A stretch of 64,000 nt of DNA from Flaccisagitta enflata (Eukaryota > Chaetognatha > Sagittoidea > Aphragmophora): the NCBI GenBank assembly GCA_965153355.1, contig OZ231127.1, positions 23,126,001 to 23,190,000 of the forward strand. The letters are read 5' to 3'. Shown here one piece after another: positions 12,364-23,767 of this stretch (position 1 is its first letter; each line of letters begins with the position of its first letter). Below the pieces are notes generated by a model that was not told the origin of the DNA, searched no databases, and saw only the letters and a list, made by a program, of their open reading frames with translations. A program made the position numbers and the translations under genes.

Positions 12364-12696
12364 ATTTAGAAGTTCATCTGCATGAGAAGAGATTGCGAAG
12401 ATTATCAACCGCTCCTCCATTATTGCCTGTCGCCTTGGCTCAACAGCCATGTGATATTCCTAGACCTACAGCTCCTACTGCTCAAGCACAAGCTGCTACT
12501 GCTGCTCTAGCACCAGCTCCTGCAGCCCCGACTGCTCTCGCAACTGCAGCTGCTCAGCCAATTAGGTTTCCCTGCTCCGACCGGAAGTCGTTGGACGTCG
12601 GGATTCAAACTGACTTGACGCTCGTGACCGCTTCCAAGTCCTTTGTCTCTTGTCTTAAGATGGCAATCCAAGTCGCTCTCCTATTTCTTCCGTGTG
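12364..12696 (+). CDS. DEPDC1-like: DEPDC1-like protein, exon entering the RhoGAP-like region
   Basis: Begins DLEVHLHEKRLRRL, then an Ala/Pro/Gln-rich linker, then a conserved segment with CLKMAIQVALLFLPCG that continues across the splice site into NRRKLRLLLRL. The joined pattern (A-x-Q-x-x-L-L-x-L-P, then NRRKL-x-L-L-x-R) is characteristic of the RhoGAP-like domain in DEPDC1/DEPDC1B. The donor is CGTGTG|GTGAGT. The preceding and following introns are both phase 1. Confidence 0.75.
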
Positions 12697-12785
12697 GTGA
12701 GTTAATGATTGATATCATAGGCATTTAAATAGTAAAAACTCCTACGCGTATTCCAGACAAACAGACACGATCAGACAAACACAGA

Positions 12786-13145
<360 letters not shown>

Positions 13146-13238
13146 GCGTGCAAGTCAAATGTAGTTTCGAGTTGCGCTGCCAATTGCCACGTTAGGCAGC
13201 GTCTCGGCAGCTCATGAACGAAAAGAAGAACGAAGAAG

Positions 13239-13447
13239 AACAAGGCCAACACCTGTAAGTCGCGTGCGAGACTTACATAATGACTAAGAATGACTTAGAA
13301 TGATTTAGTATACTCCTAAATGACTTAAAATGACATTTGGAAATAAAATTGATAAAAAAAAGTAAAAGTTTGATGGACAAACAGACTGACCAACTTGACG
13401 GACAGACGGACAAGTGGGAGTGTAGAGTCGCATGCACGCGACTAAAA
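13239..13447 (+). mobile_element. Hairpin element, type A
   Basis: Starts AACAAGGCC, 5' motif AAGTCGCGTGC near 13,257, core with repeated 'gactta(g)aatga' units and (GGAC)n, ends in hairpin AGTCGCATGCACGCGACT then A7. Confidence 0.8.
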
Positions 13448-13468
13448 AAAGAGAAAGAGAAAGAGAAA

Positions 13469-13599
13469 AACAAGGCCTAGTAGGTCAATAAGATGCAACA
13501 TATGGATCGTCAAACAAATGCGTTACCGAAGGACCGACCAACAGACCGACCGACCAACGGACATAGCCAGTTATAGAGGTGCTTTGTCGCACCGAAAAA
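13469..13599 (+). mobile_element. Hairpin element, type C
   Basis: AACAAGGCCTAGTAGG start, ends in hairpin GGTGCTTTGTCGCACC followed by GAAAAAA. The 5' motif is mutated (GATGCAAC). Confidence 0.75.
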
Positions 13600-13957
13600 A
13601 AGAATTCTAGGGAATCGGGAAATTGCTGTCAAATTGTCAAGAAAACGTTTCATGATCCAGCAATGTAACACTAGGCTCAGTGACAGATTTTCGGCCCTTA
13701 TGACTTGATTCTTTTCATTCGATTCGCTGCAAGAACTAGGGCATAGTGACGGAGAATGAATTTTACAGGCCTGTATATAATTGAATTTCTTAAAGTGACG
13801 GAGAACTGATGATAAAACTGATAAGAGCACTGACAAAGCGGAAAAAAAGAAAAAAAAGAAACTATTAAAGCATCATAAAAAGAACGCTTATTAAAAGGAC
13901 TACTTTTCCTGAAGTGCCCTTTTTCTCGCTCAACTAGTGCCCAGTTTTCAGATGATG

Positions 13958-14213
13958 TTTTTAGTCGCGTGCACGCGACTCTACAATCCACTGTCTGTCT
14001 GTCTGTCTGTCTCGGTCGGTCGGTCGGTAACGCTTCGCTTTTTTTTTTCGTTTTACGTCATTTTAAGTCATTTTAAGTCATTTTAAGTTATTTGAAGTTA
14101 ATTTAAGTCGATTCACATTGAGTCTCTTAGTCTTTTGGTCTTTTAGTCTTCTAGTCTTTTGATCTTATGGTCTTAACGACCGCACGCGACTGTAAAGTGT
14201 TGGCCTCGTTTCT
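13958..14213 (-). mobile_element. Hairpin element, type A with decamer core
   Basis: Hairpin AGTCGCGTGCACGCGACT at about 13,963-13,980, (GTCT)n/(GTCG)n, then repeats of 'gtcattttaa' and 'gtcttttagtc', distal CCGCACGCGACT, terminus GGCCTCGTTT. Confidence 0.8.
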
Positions 14214-14322
14214 TTGTTGGTAGCGTCCTGGGCTGTGCCGGCACACAGGTGCACACACTGAGTCACAGACACACACTTTACGCAATCACACCGACACATG
14301 CAACCAGAGACACAAAAAAAAA

Positions 14323-14526
14323 AACAAGGCCGGATACACGGCTACCTAAGTCGCGTGCGGGTGGGCAGGGGCCATACTTGAGGTCGCTTCATCATTTGGG
14401 CAGGAGCAGTGAGGCTAAATACCGCAAAAACTCCCAAAAAGTAAAGTGTGACGGACCGATGGATGGACGGACCAACGGACAGACCGACAAAGCGGGTTGT
14501 AGAGTCACGTAGCACGCGACTAAAAA
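14323..14526 (+). mobile_element. Hairpin element, type A, full length
   Basis: AACAAGGCCGGATACACGG start; 5' motif AGTCGCGTGC at 14,349-14,358; (GGAC)n; hairpin AGTCACGTAGCACGCGACT at 14,503-14,521; A run. A good representative copy. Confidence 0.85.
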
Positions 14527-14598
14527 CTATACAAATATAAACTTACACTCTAACCCGGTAAAGTATTGAACAAAGAAATCTCATTCTGCTCCATCTAG

Positions 14599-15073
14599 GA
14601 AATCGCCGAAAACTTCGCCTTCTGCTGCGCCTCTGCGATCGCATTCACAAAAATGAAAGGCTCAACCTTTTCCCTCACTTGAGCGCCGTTGCAGCCTCTT
14701 CCACTTCCTCCTCCTCTCCCTCCTCCACTTCCAACGCGGTCGTTGAAACACCTCCCCGAGTCGACGCCTTGACGGAACTGAAGCGAATCTTCGCCGATTG
14801 CATCATGAAGGAGCCCGTCGCCGATCCACCGACTAACTTGTTGGCGACTCGACGACGCATCCTCGACTGCATCTTCGAGGATCCTGAAGGCATTCTCGAG
14901 GTTCCGCAGGAATTGCGCGAAAGCGTTGGAAAGTTGATCTGTCCGATGGCGAAATGTCTCGCGGATGCGGGCTCATCTTCGTCCTCTAGCATCGCCACTA
15001 AAATGATTCCGAAAATTGACACGGTGACAGTAACAGGAAATAATTATAATTCGACGTTAACGCGAGGCAAAGA

Positions 15074-15105
<32 letters not shown>

Positions 15106-15554
15106 GCAACAACAACGCCGCACCAGCTGCCTTTTGTCAACGAGTCACCGGCGCCGAGATGGCCAAGGCGAGGCTAGCCACCGAAACCGCCGGGTTAGAG
15201 AAGTTGCTTCAATCTTTGGTTCAATCTCACTCTCTGGGCCAGAAAGAAAAAAGAAAAAAATTGCTGCAATTTGAACAAACGCATCCACACATCTTTAGAC
15301 GGCTTTTCCCAACTCGTGAACATTTCGAAGTCATTTTAGAAAGGCAAAATCAAGGGAAAAACGATAGGTATCCATCCTCTGCCATGAGAGAGCCGCTGAA
15401 GCTGCAACAGCAACCTGGCAGGCAGGTGGAGCAATTGCTGCAGCAGCCACATCAGCAACCGCCCTTGCCAGGATCACATCAATCGGAGGGGAAAAACGAG
15501 GATGAAAAGAAGATAAAAAGACGATCGTGGAAGCCAAACTTCTTCAGATTGTAA
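14599..15554 (+). CDS. DEPDC1-like: DEPDC1-like protein, terminal exon
   Basis: The acceptor CTCCATCTAG ends at 14,598; stop TAA at 15,552-15,554. The exon opens with NRRKLRLLLRLCDRIHKN, completing the RhoGAP-like motif begun in the previous exon. It continues with an Ala/Ser linker, a helical block (TELKRIFADCIM...RRRILDCIFEDPEGI), a short poly-Asn run (AAC, about 15,076-15,117), and a conserved C-terminal block: CQRVTGAEMAKARLA followed by KEKRKKLLQFEQTHPHIF and RLFPT. The last block matches the DEPDC1/1B C-terminal pattern (CQ-x-x-x-x-EF, then K-x-K-K-x-L-x-x-F-x-x-x-x-P-x-I, then R-F-P-T). The family acts in mitosis and Rho-type signalling in vertebrates. The residue equivalent to a RhoGAP arginine finger cannot be judged here. 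Confidence 0.8.
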
Positions 15555-16089
15555 ATTCATAAAACCAATCTTAAATTTTGCCTAGCATGCGTTATGGCCG
15601 GTAGTCATCAGAACTGATGATTTTGGGTTGCTTGTTTTGGGTTTTCTGCTGCATTTTTGTTGCTCACATCCCCGTTTGGTTCTAGGGAAAAAATACTACT
15701 AATTGGTTGCGGCTGCGTTGGTCAAACATTCCTGTGGTATCCTTTTCTCGTCACGACCCCCTAGAATTAATTCGAATTGCTCAATAATCTTCAATTGTGT
15801 AGTGCATGCAAAGTTAATTGCACAGCCGAAAACTGATCACGTGATATTTGTAACTTATGATTTGTATTCTTTTACGTAGTATGCATTTTGTGTGATCACC
15901 GTTTAAAAATAGATACAAGAATTCATTGAAGTGTCACAGGATTTTAGTGCTACCTTCTCTTCTCGCGTTTTAACTGCAATTGATGTACTTGGTCTATTTG
16001 GTTTTCCTGTCTCGTGAACTTTTTTGTGTTGGGTAAAATTGATGAATTCAAGCAATCATTCTCTTTTTCTTTCACTTTCAAACAGACAG

Positions 16090-16772
16090 AACAGTCAGTT
16101 CCAATTCCGCATATGATAGTGTCTCAACATATTTTGGCATACCAAAACTTTTCCATCTGGTCATATCTCGGTATATCGATATACGGCATTCAAAGTTTAA
16201 TTTTCTTATTGTGGCTTATGTGCAATCTGAATGAATTTCATTCGCCATTTGTTATGATTACGGTCTCCGATGATTTTCAACTGATTCTGCCCCCTTAAAT
16301 TCTAGCAGAAATTGATTTTTGAACGCTTTACCATTCAATCCTATCATTAGATTTTGTTTATCCTGCGTTATTTCTAATATCATCGACTATTTCAATATTG
16401 GAGAGGAACAAAAATAGTAAATAAAACCAGAGCTTGGCAATCGCTTTGCTTTGCTTTGTTTTGAATGGCCGAACAAAAAGGAAAAGATAAGAGTCATACA
16501 GTGGAACCCCGCAATAACAGCCTCGCTTTTTCCCATCAATAAAGATCAATATTTTGAGGTCCTAAATGGTAGTTTTTAATGCGGTTTCACCTCTCTTTAA
16601 AGGTTACCCTGAGATAAAGGTGAAAAATCTTCAGTTCCAATGGTACAGATGAGGCGGGGTCCTACTGTATTTCGGTATACCGAGATATGCCCAGATAAGC
16701 AAAGTTGCTTCATCTCGTAACATGATGGGGTATGGTCATATGGATCAATGAGGAATTGGGACTGACTGAGAA
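16090..16772. mobile_element. Degenerate foldback element (outer)
   Basis: CAGTCAGTTCCAATTCC near 16,092 is inverted as GGAATTGGGACTGACTG near 16,753; internal 'catatctcggtat' arms also pair. Arms are diverged. It contains a younger MITE. Confidence 0.45.
16499..16667. mobile_element. MITE, pogo/Tc1-mariner-like ends, TA target site
   Basis: CAGTGGAACCCCGC at the left and GCGGGGTCCTACTG at the right, flanked by TA on both sides (16,497-16,498 and 16,668-16,669); 169 bp, no coding capacity. Confidence 0.75.
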
Positions 16773-16813
16773 GGTAATTTAGCCGTATCAATCTATTTAA
16801 TGCTAGTTATTTC

Positions 16814-16895
16814 TTTAAGTCGCGTGCTACGCGACTCTACACCCCGCTGTGTCGGTCCGTTGGTTGGCCGGTCAGTTCGTCGGTTGGTCCCCTTT
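16814..16895 (-). mobile_element. Hairpin element, type A, hairpin end
   Basis: Hairpin AGTCGCGTGCTACGCGACT then (GTCGGTTG)n. The matching far end may be the fragment at 17,856-17,980, separated by later insertions. Confidence 0.65.
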
Positions 16896-17815
16896 TGAGC
16901 AGCGGCCCCGAAGGGACCGATGACTTATGCTTTCACATATGCAGAAATTTCTCCTTCTTCTCTTTCTTCTACGTCCCCCCCCTTACATCCAAGCCCAAAT
17001 CCCACCCTCGAGGCTCAAATCCCAGCCTCAAAGCTTAAATCCCAGGCTCAAGGCCCAAATCCTAGCTTCAAGGCCCGTATCCCAGGCCTTAAGGCTCAAG
17101 TTCTAGGCTTAAGACTCAAATCAATGCCTTGAACCAAAATCCTAGCCTCCAAGCCAATATTCCAGCCTTCACGCTGAATCCCCAGCCTTGAGGCTCAAAT
17201 CCTAGACCTACTACGCGAATCAATAAAAAAGCCGCACTTTTAAATGGCAATTTATCATATCAAATTTCAAAATATCTATACAAAATCCTAAACCATTTTG
17301 AAGATCTCAAAGAGATCTTTCATTTGGCTCCAATCTGGTATTTCTAGCTTTATTCGTTGAGAAATGGCATAAAAAAAGTGAAAACATTACCATTTTCAGT
17401 TTTGCAATCCTATTGAAAAATGAGCATTTCTGCAAAAGAGAGGTTCACTTTAGCAAGCTTTATCTCCTAAATGGTTTGAGATACAGACCTGGGATTGGTT
17501 TAGAATGAAAGCTAATTCAAAAATTTTTAAAATCAGTTGAATGAAAAAACTTTGAATTAATTTTTTGTGTCTCTTCTACTCAGCTACAAAAGGGTGCGGC
17601 TTTTTTTTTGATTCGCGTAGTAAGACTCAAATCCTAGTATCAAGCACAGGTCACTGGTTCCTTCAGGGCTTCCTGACCAATATCAAGCCTTGACATCCAT
17701 ATCCCAGCCCATAAGTTCAAATCACACACTTACTAGAACAGCTTAGGTCATCGCTCCTTCGGGGCCGCTGCCCCTCTCACCATCACACATCTACATACAC
17801 TCACATAGGGGCAAC
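16896..17815. repeat. Second hairpin-repeat family flanking a 20-bp minisatellite
   Basis: GCAGCGGCCCCGAAGGGACC (16,897) is inverted near 17,750-17,774 (GTCATCGCTCC...GGCCGCTGCC). Between them is a degenerate minisatellite 'aggctcaaatcccagcctc' (about 16,985-17,208 and 17,622-17,720), interrupted by a MITE. The hairpin CGGCCCC-GAA-GGG(G)CCG itself is self-complementary. Related copies occur at 26.64, 37.57 and 54.63 kb. Confidence 0.55.
17211..17620. mobile_element. TA-flanked MITE with 'CTACGCGAATCA' ends
   Basis: Left end CTACGCGAATCA, right end TGATTCGCGTAG, with TA at 17,209-17,210 and 17,621-17,622. Subterminal GCCGCAC/GTGCGGC also pair. It interrupts the minisatellite, which resumes on the other side. 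Confidence 0.8.
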
Positions 17816-17855
17816 GGGTACCGCTGACTATCTAACGCTTTTGCGACTATTTACT

Positions 17856-17980
17856 TTTTCAGCGTTTTTGAGCTTTTTGAGCATACGGCTCCTGCCCAGA
17901 TGCTCCAGTGACCTTCTCCAGCACTGCTCCTGCCCACCCGCACGCAACTAGGGTAGCCGTGTATCCGGCCTTGTTCTTCC
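17856..17980 (-). mobile_element. Hairpin element, type A, 5' end fragment
   Basis: CTCCTGCCCACCCGCACGCAACTAGGG then GCCGTGTATCCGGCCTTGTT. See the hairpin end at 16,814. Confidence 0.7.
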
Positions 17981-18022
17981 TAAAAGCCACCTCGCATCAC
18001 TGCTATCGACAGGCAGTCCAAC

Positions 18023-18023
<1 letters not shown>

Positions 18024-18074
<51 letters not shown>

Positions 18075-18152
18075 AAGAGAGAGAGAATGAGAAAGAGAGA
18101 GAGAGAGAATGAGAAAGAGAGAGAGAGAGAGAGAGAGATCTAGAGAGAGAGA
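18024..18152. repeat. (GA)n microsatellite
   Basis: GA array with GAAA, GAAT and GATCTA interruptions, abutting the left end of the duplicated region. A similar array lies just past the right end at 26,036. Confidence 0.95.
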
Positions 18153-18318
18153 CATTGTAAATTTCTAATGCCGGACTCAGAATTTAATTGAAATTCTTCC
18201 AGACAAATATGCTTTTAATTATAATTCCTTTACTGCTCTTGGATGTTTGCGCACCCTCGCTGCCACTCACTTCCTGTCACGTGGTCTCCCCTCATCCCTT
18301 CTCTTCCACCTTCCCTTA
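18153..18318 (+). repeat. 166-bp segment L, forward copy
   Basis: Present here in one orientation and at 22,118-22,283 in the other with about one mismatch. Starts CATTGTAAATTTC, ends CACCTTCCCTTA. Confidence 0.85.
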
Positions 18319-18347
18319 AATGTCAGAATTTAAAAAGGATCAATCTT

Positions 18348-18412
18348 CCAGGCGCGAACTCGCGACTGCTAAGTCTTAAGTTCGGCAACTTAACCAATAG
18401 GCCATGATGCCA
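18348..18412 (-). repeat. tRNA-Leu-like sequence (SINE remnant)
   Basis: On the minus strand: TGGCCTATTGGTTAAG resembles a D arm/A box, CTTAAGA resembles an anticodon loop (TAA), and GCGAGTTCGCGCC is a degenerate T arm. Stems are imperfect, so I read it as a tRNA-derived repeat and not a functional gene. Confidence 0.4.
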
Positions 18413-18856
18413 TTCTGATTTAAAGCAGAAACGAATACTGAGCAATTATTAATGAATCGAGCAAATGCTCCTACGCACAAATCGAATCATGAATTGAAAT
18501 CATTGTGACTTTTTAATCGAATTTTTGAAACGCCGTAACTCAGAGACGAATCAACGGATTGGCTTGATTTTTTGTACGGTAATGTCACATGACCTTGTCT
18601 ATTACTGTATTAAGTTTCAGGAATTTTTTAGAAGTAAACCCACACCAACCAGCCTACCTGCCTGAAAATTTTAAGCAAGTAGTTCGATGAAAATGCCTGA
18701 AATTTTAAGCAAGTAGTTCGATGAAAATGTCTGAAATTTTGCATGAATGATCATCCATCCCTTGACATATCCTGAGTAAGTTGTACAACAATCACGTAAT
18801 TACTTTCACTGCAATTGCATAGAACATTTTTCTCACATATCAAAAATTAAAACGTT

Positions 18857-19118
18857 TTAAGTTGCGAACAAACAACTAAATAAGAGGCTCTGTTTATCCG
18901 TCATCTGTCTGCCGGTCTGTTCATGAACGGAGCGAGCGGAGCAAGCGTAGCAAAGTGGAGCGCTGTGGAGCGAATGAGCGATGCAAACGACCGAGTAATG
19001 TGCTAAAAATGTAATTCTCTCGATCAGAAACGGACCCGGAGCTTGGGTTTGGGAGGAGTATGCCCCTGCCCAGCTGTCTGCCACAATATTGTGGACCCAC
19101 GTCACATGTTGTATGACG
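18857..19118 (-). mobile_element. Hairpin element, type D, diverged
   Basis: AGTTGCGAACAAACAACT hairpin, (GTCTG)n, AGCGAG repeats in the core, CCCCTGCCCAGCTGTCTGCCACAATATTGTGG near the other end. Confidence 0.6.
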
Positions 19119-19615
19119 GCAACACGCAACGCATTATGGCCATTCGTGATGCGTTTTGGCCACGTGTAACATAACACAGCCGCGCTAAGGGCGTGTTTCT
19201 AGTGATGACAATTATTGCGTTCAATCCCATTAATGTTAATCCGATTACAGCATGAACACAGATTCATGAATTTCAATCATCCCACGAGGGAGTAAGCGAA
19301 AAGAGCGAGCCCGTGAACGGAGCGACCGAGTGTAGCAAAAGAGCAGAGTGAGCGGTTCAAGCAAACGAACGTAGAGAGCGACTGAGTGGCCCTCTCAAAA
19401 CATGATTGTCCCACGAGTAGAAACAGGCTCTAAATACGATACATCTGCAAGCAACATGTTGAGGCCGCATTTGAAGCATGACACATCATGACCGGGAGTG
19501 ACGCAATAAGGCTGTGTGATGTGTCATGGCGTTAATATTTTGTAGGCGCGAAACACGCGAAACGCGCCGCGCCGAAGGAGGGGATGCTTTTCGGAAAGAA
19601 AGAAAGGGAAAGGAG

Positions 19616-19788
19616 AACAAGGCCGGATACACGGCCACCAGTTGCGGACGGGTGGGCAGGGGCGGAAATGCGCTCTTTCCCACGTTTTGACTCAATCATT
19701 ACGGACGGACGGGCGAACCGACGGACAGATGGACCGACGGATGGACGGACAAAGCCTCTTTTAGAGTTGCGTGTCCGCACCTAAAAAA
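19616..19788 (+). mobile_element. Hairpin element, type D
   Basis: AACAAGGCCGGATACACGG; 5' motif AGTTGCGGAC; (GGAC)n; hairpin GTTGCGTGTCCGCACC (one base off AAC); A run. Confidence 0.8.
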
Positions 19789-19817
19789 GAAAAGGACGAG
19801 AGGGAAGAAAGAAAAGA

Positions 19818-20101
19818 AAAAACAAGTGACGCCGGGTCAACCTCCAGCCTGACCCCTGCCCCAAGCCCCCTCCTACACGCTCACACACACATACATACAA
19901 AGAATAGCAAATGCAGCATCAGATGCGCGTATTCCGCGGTTTCAGCTCGAGCGTGATGAACCAACGGACCAATTTATCAATGAACCAACTGACTGATGGA
20001 CCGCCAGACCGATGGAACAACAGACCGACAGATCGGTGGACCAACAGACTGACGGACTGATGGATGAACAAAGCCTCCTAAAGAGTTGCGAGTCCGCAAC
20101 T
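19818..20101 (+). mobile_element. Hairpin element, type D, alternative 5' end
   Basis: Starts AACAAGTGACGCCGGGTCA instead of the GGCCGGATACACGG end; (GGACCAAC)n core; ends in hairpin AGTTGCGAGTCCGCAACT. Abuts the next copy head to tail. Confidence 0.7.
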
Positions 20102-20243
20102 AACAAGGCCGGATACACGGCAGGTCAGTTGCGGACGGTCGGGCAGGGGCAGTAATGAATAAACCGCTCGCAATTCAGAAATGTGGCGTACCAACAGACC
20201 GACACGGGGAGGTGTAGAGTCGCGTGTCCGTGACTGAAAAGGA
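20102..20243 (+). mobile_element. Hairpin element, type E
   Basis: AACAAGGCCGGATACACGG start, 5' motif AGTTGCGGAC, 3' hairpin AGTCGCGTGTCCGTGACT: a mosaic of types D and E. Confidence 0.7.
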
Positions 20244-20274
20244 GGAAAATAGAAAAAAAAACAAATTCTGCGCC

Positions 20275-20276
<2 letters not shown>

Positions 20277-20353
<77 letters not shown>
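20277..20353. repeat. (GA)n microsatellite
   Basis: About 77 nt here; only about 48 nt in the duplicate at 24,229-24,276. Confidence 0.95.
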
Positions 20354-20358
<5 letters not shown>

Positions 20359-20463
20359 TAGACTGACAGACATTTTGTTACCATTTCAAAACGATATAGG
20401 TCTGTCTTAACTGTTTTGAAACCTGTGAATTAAAAAAGTCTGTCTCCCTAATTTTCTGTATCA

Positions 20464-20636
20464 TTTTTAGTCGCGGACATGCAACTCTACACCTTGCCGT
20501 GTCGGTCCATCCGTCCGTCCGTCCATCCATCTATCTGTCCCAAACTTTTTTGAATTACGAGCAGTTTTTGAATTACGGCCCCTTCCCAACCGTCCGCGAC
20601 TGTCTTGCTGTGTATACGGCCTTGTTTTGTTTTGTT
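20464..20636 (-). mobile_element. Hairpin element, type E
   Basis: Hairpin end AGTCGCGGACATGCAACT, (GTCCATCC)n, distal ACCGTCCGCGACT, terminus GTATACGGCCTTGTTTT. Confidence 0.8.
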
Positions 20637-20666
20637 TTTTTCATTTTGATTGTTAGGATGTAGATG

Positions 20667-20850
20667 AAACAAGGCCGGATACACGGTTACCGAAGTTGCG
20701 TGCGGGTGGGCAGGGGCCATATGTGACGTCACCAAACCATGTGGGCAAGAGCAGTGAGGTCAAAGATTTAAAATCATAAAAAAAGTAACGTGTGACCGAC
20801 CGACGGACGGACAAAGCGGGTTGTAGAGTCGCGTACACGCGACATAAAAA
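20667..20850 (+). mobile_element. Hairpin element, type A
   Basis: AACAAGGCCGGATACACGG; AAGTTGCGTGC; CGACCGACGGACGG; hairpin AGTCGCGTACACGCGACA; A run. Confidence 0.8.
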
Positions 20851-22117
20851 ATTTGCGTATGGGAAACTTGATGGGAGAAAATTGTGAAGATTTTCAAAAT
20901 ATGAACGCCTCGGCCGCACATCATGCATTGCTTTGTGGTCATGCGTGCTTCACATAGCATAAGTTAATAATTTTACTTTACTTTTATATTATATAACTTG
21001 GGTGAAAGGACATTCCCAACTTTTGTTTTGTGAAGCACCCAATAACCCTGGCCCCAGCAACCTGTCTTGACCTCACCAACCTAATACCGGTCTCACCAAC
21101 CTATTCCAAACCTCAGCGACCCATTCTAGCCTCGCCAACCTAATCTTGGCATCACCAACCTCACTTTCCTAAACCTGGCCTCACCGACCTATCCCAGCCT
21201 CACCAACCTAGTCCCGGCCTCAGTTTGGAGCAATGATCGAACAATGATGAAGGATATGCTAAGATAAAATTCATAAAATCAAGTTTCTTAACTTTAAGAT
21301 CAATGTATGCAACAAAAATGTAACAGTTATTTAAAAGAAACAAAATTGACCAAAAACAGGCAAATACAAAATTTCATTTGATCTTTTTTTTTTGTCGATG
21401 ATCATTGTTGTTGCTGCATGCTGTGTTTTTCTCCATTGTTATACTTCATCATCCCAGTTCTTTTCCTGTGCTCCTCCCCATCGTCGTCGTTGTTCCTCTC
21501 TTTCATTTACATTATTCTTTTCCTTCATTGTCATTGTTTTTCCCCTTCATTGTTGTCGTTCTTTTATGGTTGTCATGTATTCCCCGTTCATCGTTATCGT
21601 TTACTCCCAATCATCATCGCCGGTCTTCTCCTTCATCTTCGTTTTTCTTCTCTTTCATTGTTGTCACTCTCTCCTTTCATTGCCATCGTTCGTCTCCTTC
21701 ATTGTCGTCGTTCTTCTCCTTCTCCATCAGCGTTGTTCTCCTTCATCACCGTCGTTGTTCTCCCTCATCGTCGTCGTTCTTCTCCTTCATCTTTGTCATT
21801 TTTATCTAAAATAACCATCGAATTATATCTTTTTTAAGTTAATATCTATTGTATTCATTTTGAATTTCATTCGCTGAACTCTTGGAATCGGACAGTATTC
21901 ATCTCACCTGGTTCACGCGGTGTCCGTTTGTAGTTAACGCTTTCCTCCTCAACTTACAAGTGTTCTTCCCTTGCAACTCGTGATAGGAATAAAGTTTTGA
22001 ATAAAAAAACGAAAAAAATAGAAATTCCGATCAGGTTCTTTGCAGTAAAATGATGCTCGCGGATAAATGATTCATTTAAACCAACTTTCTCCAAGCCGGC
22101 AAAAATTTTGTGTGATG

Positions 22118-22283
22118 TAAGGGAAGGTGGAAAAGAAGGGATGAGGGGAGACCACGTGACAGGAAGTGAGTGGCAGCGAGGGTGCGCAAACATCCAAGAG
22201 CAGTAAAGGAATTATAATTAAAAGCATATTTGTCTGGAAGAATTTCAATTAAATTCTGAGTCCGGCATTAGAAATTTACAATG
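22118..22283 (-). repeat. 166-bp segment L, inverted copy at the duplication junction
   Basis: Reverse complement of 18,153-18,318. Its left edge joins the end of copy 1 (GTGATG|TAAGGG); its right edge joins the start of copy 2. Confidence 0.85.
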
Positions 22284-22822
22284 AAATGTCAGAATTTAAA
22301 AAGGATCAATCTTCCAGGCGCGAACTCGCGACTGCTAAGTCTTAAGTTCGGCAACTTAACCAATAGGCCATGATGCCATTCTGATTTAAAGCAGAAACGA
22401 ATGCTGAGCAATTATTAATGAATCGAGCAAATGCTCCTACGCACAAATCGAATCATGAATTGAAATCATTGTGACTTTTTAATCGAATTTTTGAAACGCC
22501 GTAACTCAGAGACGAATCAACGGATTGGCTTGATTTTTTGTACGGTAATGTCACATGACCTTGTCTATTACTGTATTAAGTTTCAGGAATTTTTTAGAAG
22601 TAAACCCACACCAACCAGCCTACCTGCCTGAAAATTTTAAGCAAGTAGTTCGATGAAAATGCCTGAAATTTTAAGCAAGTAGTTCGATGAAAATGTCTGA
22701 AATTTTGCATGAATGATCATCCATCCCTTGACATATCCTGAGTAAGTTGTACAACAATCACGTAATTACTTTCACTGCAATTGCATAGAACATTTTTCTC
22801 ACATATCAAAAATTAAAACGTT

Positions 22823-23084
22823 TTAAGTTGCGAACAAACAACTAAATAAGAGGCTCTGTTTATCCGTCATCTGTCTGCCGGTCTGTTCATGAACGGAGCG
22901 AGCGGAGCAAGCGTAGCAAAGCGGAGCGCTGTGGAGCGAATGAGCGATGCAAACGACCGAGTAATGTGCTAAAAATGTAATTCTCTCGATCAGAAACGGA
23001 CCCGGAGCTTGGGTTTGGGAGGAGTATGCCCCTGCCCAGCTGTCTGCCACAATATTGTGGACCCACGTCACATGTTGTATGACG
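22823..23084 (-). mobile_element. Hairpin element, type D (duplicate of 18,857)
   Basis: Copy in the second duplication unit; one GTGG/GCGG difference in the AGCGAG stretch. Confidence 0.6.
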
Positions 23085-23565
23085 GCAACACGCAACGCAT
23101 TATGGCCATTCGTGATGCGTTTTGGCCACGTGTAACATAACACAGCCGCGCTAAGGGCGTGTTTCTAGTGATGACAATTATTGCGTTCAATCCCATTAAT
23201 GTTAATCCGATTACAGCATGAACACAGATTCATGAATTTCAATCATCCCACGAGGGAGTAAGCGAAAAGAGCGAGCCCGTGAACGGAGCGACCGAGTGTA
23301 GCGAAAGAGCAGAGTGAGCGGTTCAAGCAAACGAACGTAGAGAGCGACTGAGTGGCCCTCTCAAAACATGATTGTCCCACGAGTAGAAACAGGCTCTAAA
23401 TACGATACATCTGCAAGCAACATGTTGAGGCCGCATTTGAAGCATGACACATCATGACCGGGAGTGACGCAATAAGGCTGTGTGATGTGTCATGGCGTTA
23501 ATATTTTGTAGGCGCGAAACACGCGAAACGCGCCGCGCCGAAGGAAAGAAAGAAAGGGAAAGGAG

Positions 23566-23738
23566 AACAAGGCCGGATACACGGCCACCAGTTGCGGACC
23601 GGTGGGCAGGGGCGGAAATGCGCTCTTTCCCACGTTTTGACTCAATCATTACGGACGGACGGGCGAACCGACGGACAGATGGACCAACGGATGGACGGAC
23701 AAAGCCTCTTTTAGAGTTGCGTGTCCGCACCTAAAAAA
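23566..23738 (+). mobile_element. Hairpin element, type D (duplicate of 19,616)
   Basis: As the first copy, with GACCGG for GACGGG and CCAACGG for CCGACGG. Confidence 0.8.
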
Positions 23739-23767
23739 GAAAAGGACGAGAGGGAAGAAAGAAAAGA

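Larger units (their letters stand above)
15555..16813. other. Downstream region of DEPDC1-like gene, with nested MITEs
   Basis: No gene seen. The outer inverted repeat at 16,090-16,772 and inner MITE at 16,499-16,667 occupy its right half. No canonical AATAAA is obvious directly after the stop. Confidence 0.5.
18319..22117 (+). repeat. Tandem segmental duplication, copy 1 (about 3.8 kb)
   Basis: Near-identical (about 99%) to 22,285-26,035. Contains a tRNA-like sequence, five hairpin elements, a GA array, AGCGAG-rich degenerate repeats (about 18,925-18,990 and 19,290-19,390), a 'ctcaccaacctaatcc' minisatellite (about 21,045-21,225) and a 'ttcattgtcgtcgttcttctcc' minisatellite (about 21,440-21,805). 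Differences between copies: GA tract length, a 16-bp indel near 19,577, and about ten single-base changes. No host gene seen; open frames are repeat-driven. Confidence 0.9.

Noticed and set aside
18348-18412. Functional tRNA-Leu gene
   Set aside because: Anticodon and acceptor stems do not pair well, and the sequence is part of a duplicated repeat region.
21392-21837. Three overlapping Ser/Phe/Val-rich open frames, repeated at 25,310-25,755
   Set aside because: Driven by a 'ttcattgtcgtcgttctcc' minisatellite open in all three frames; no start context or splice support.
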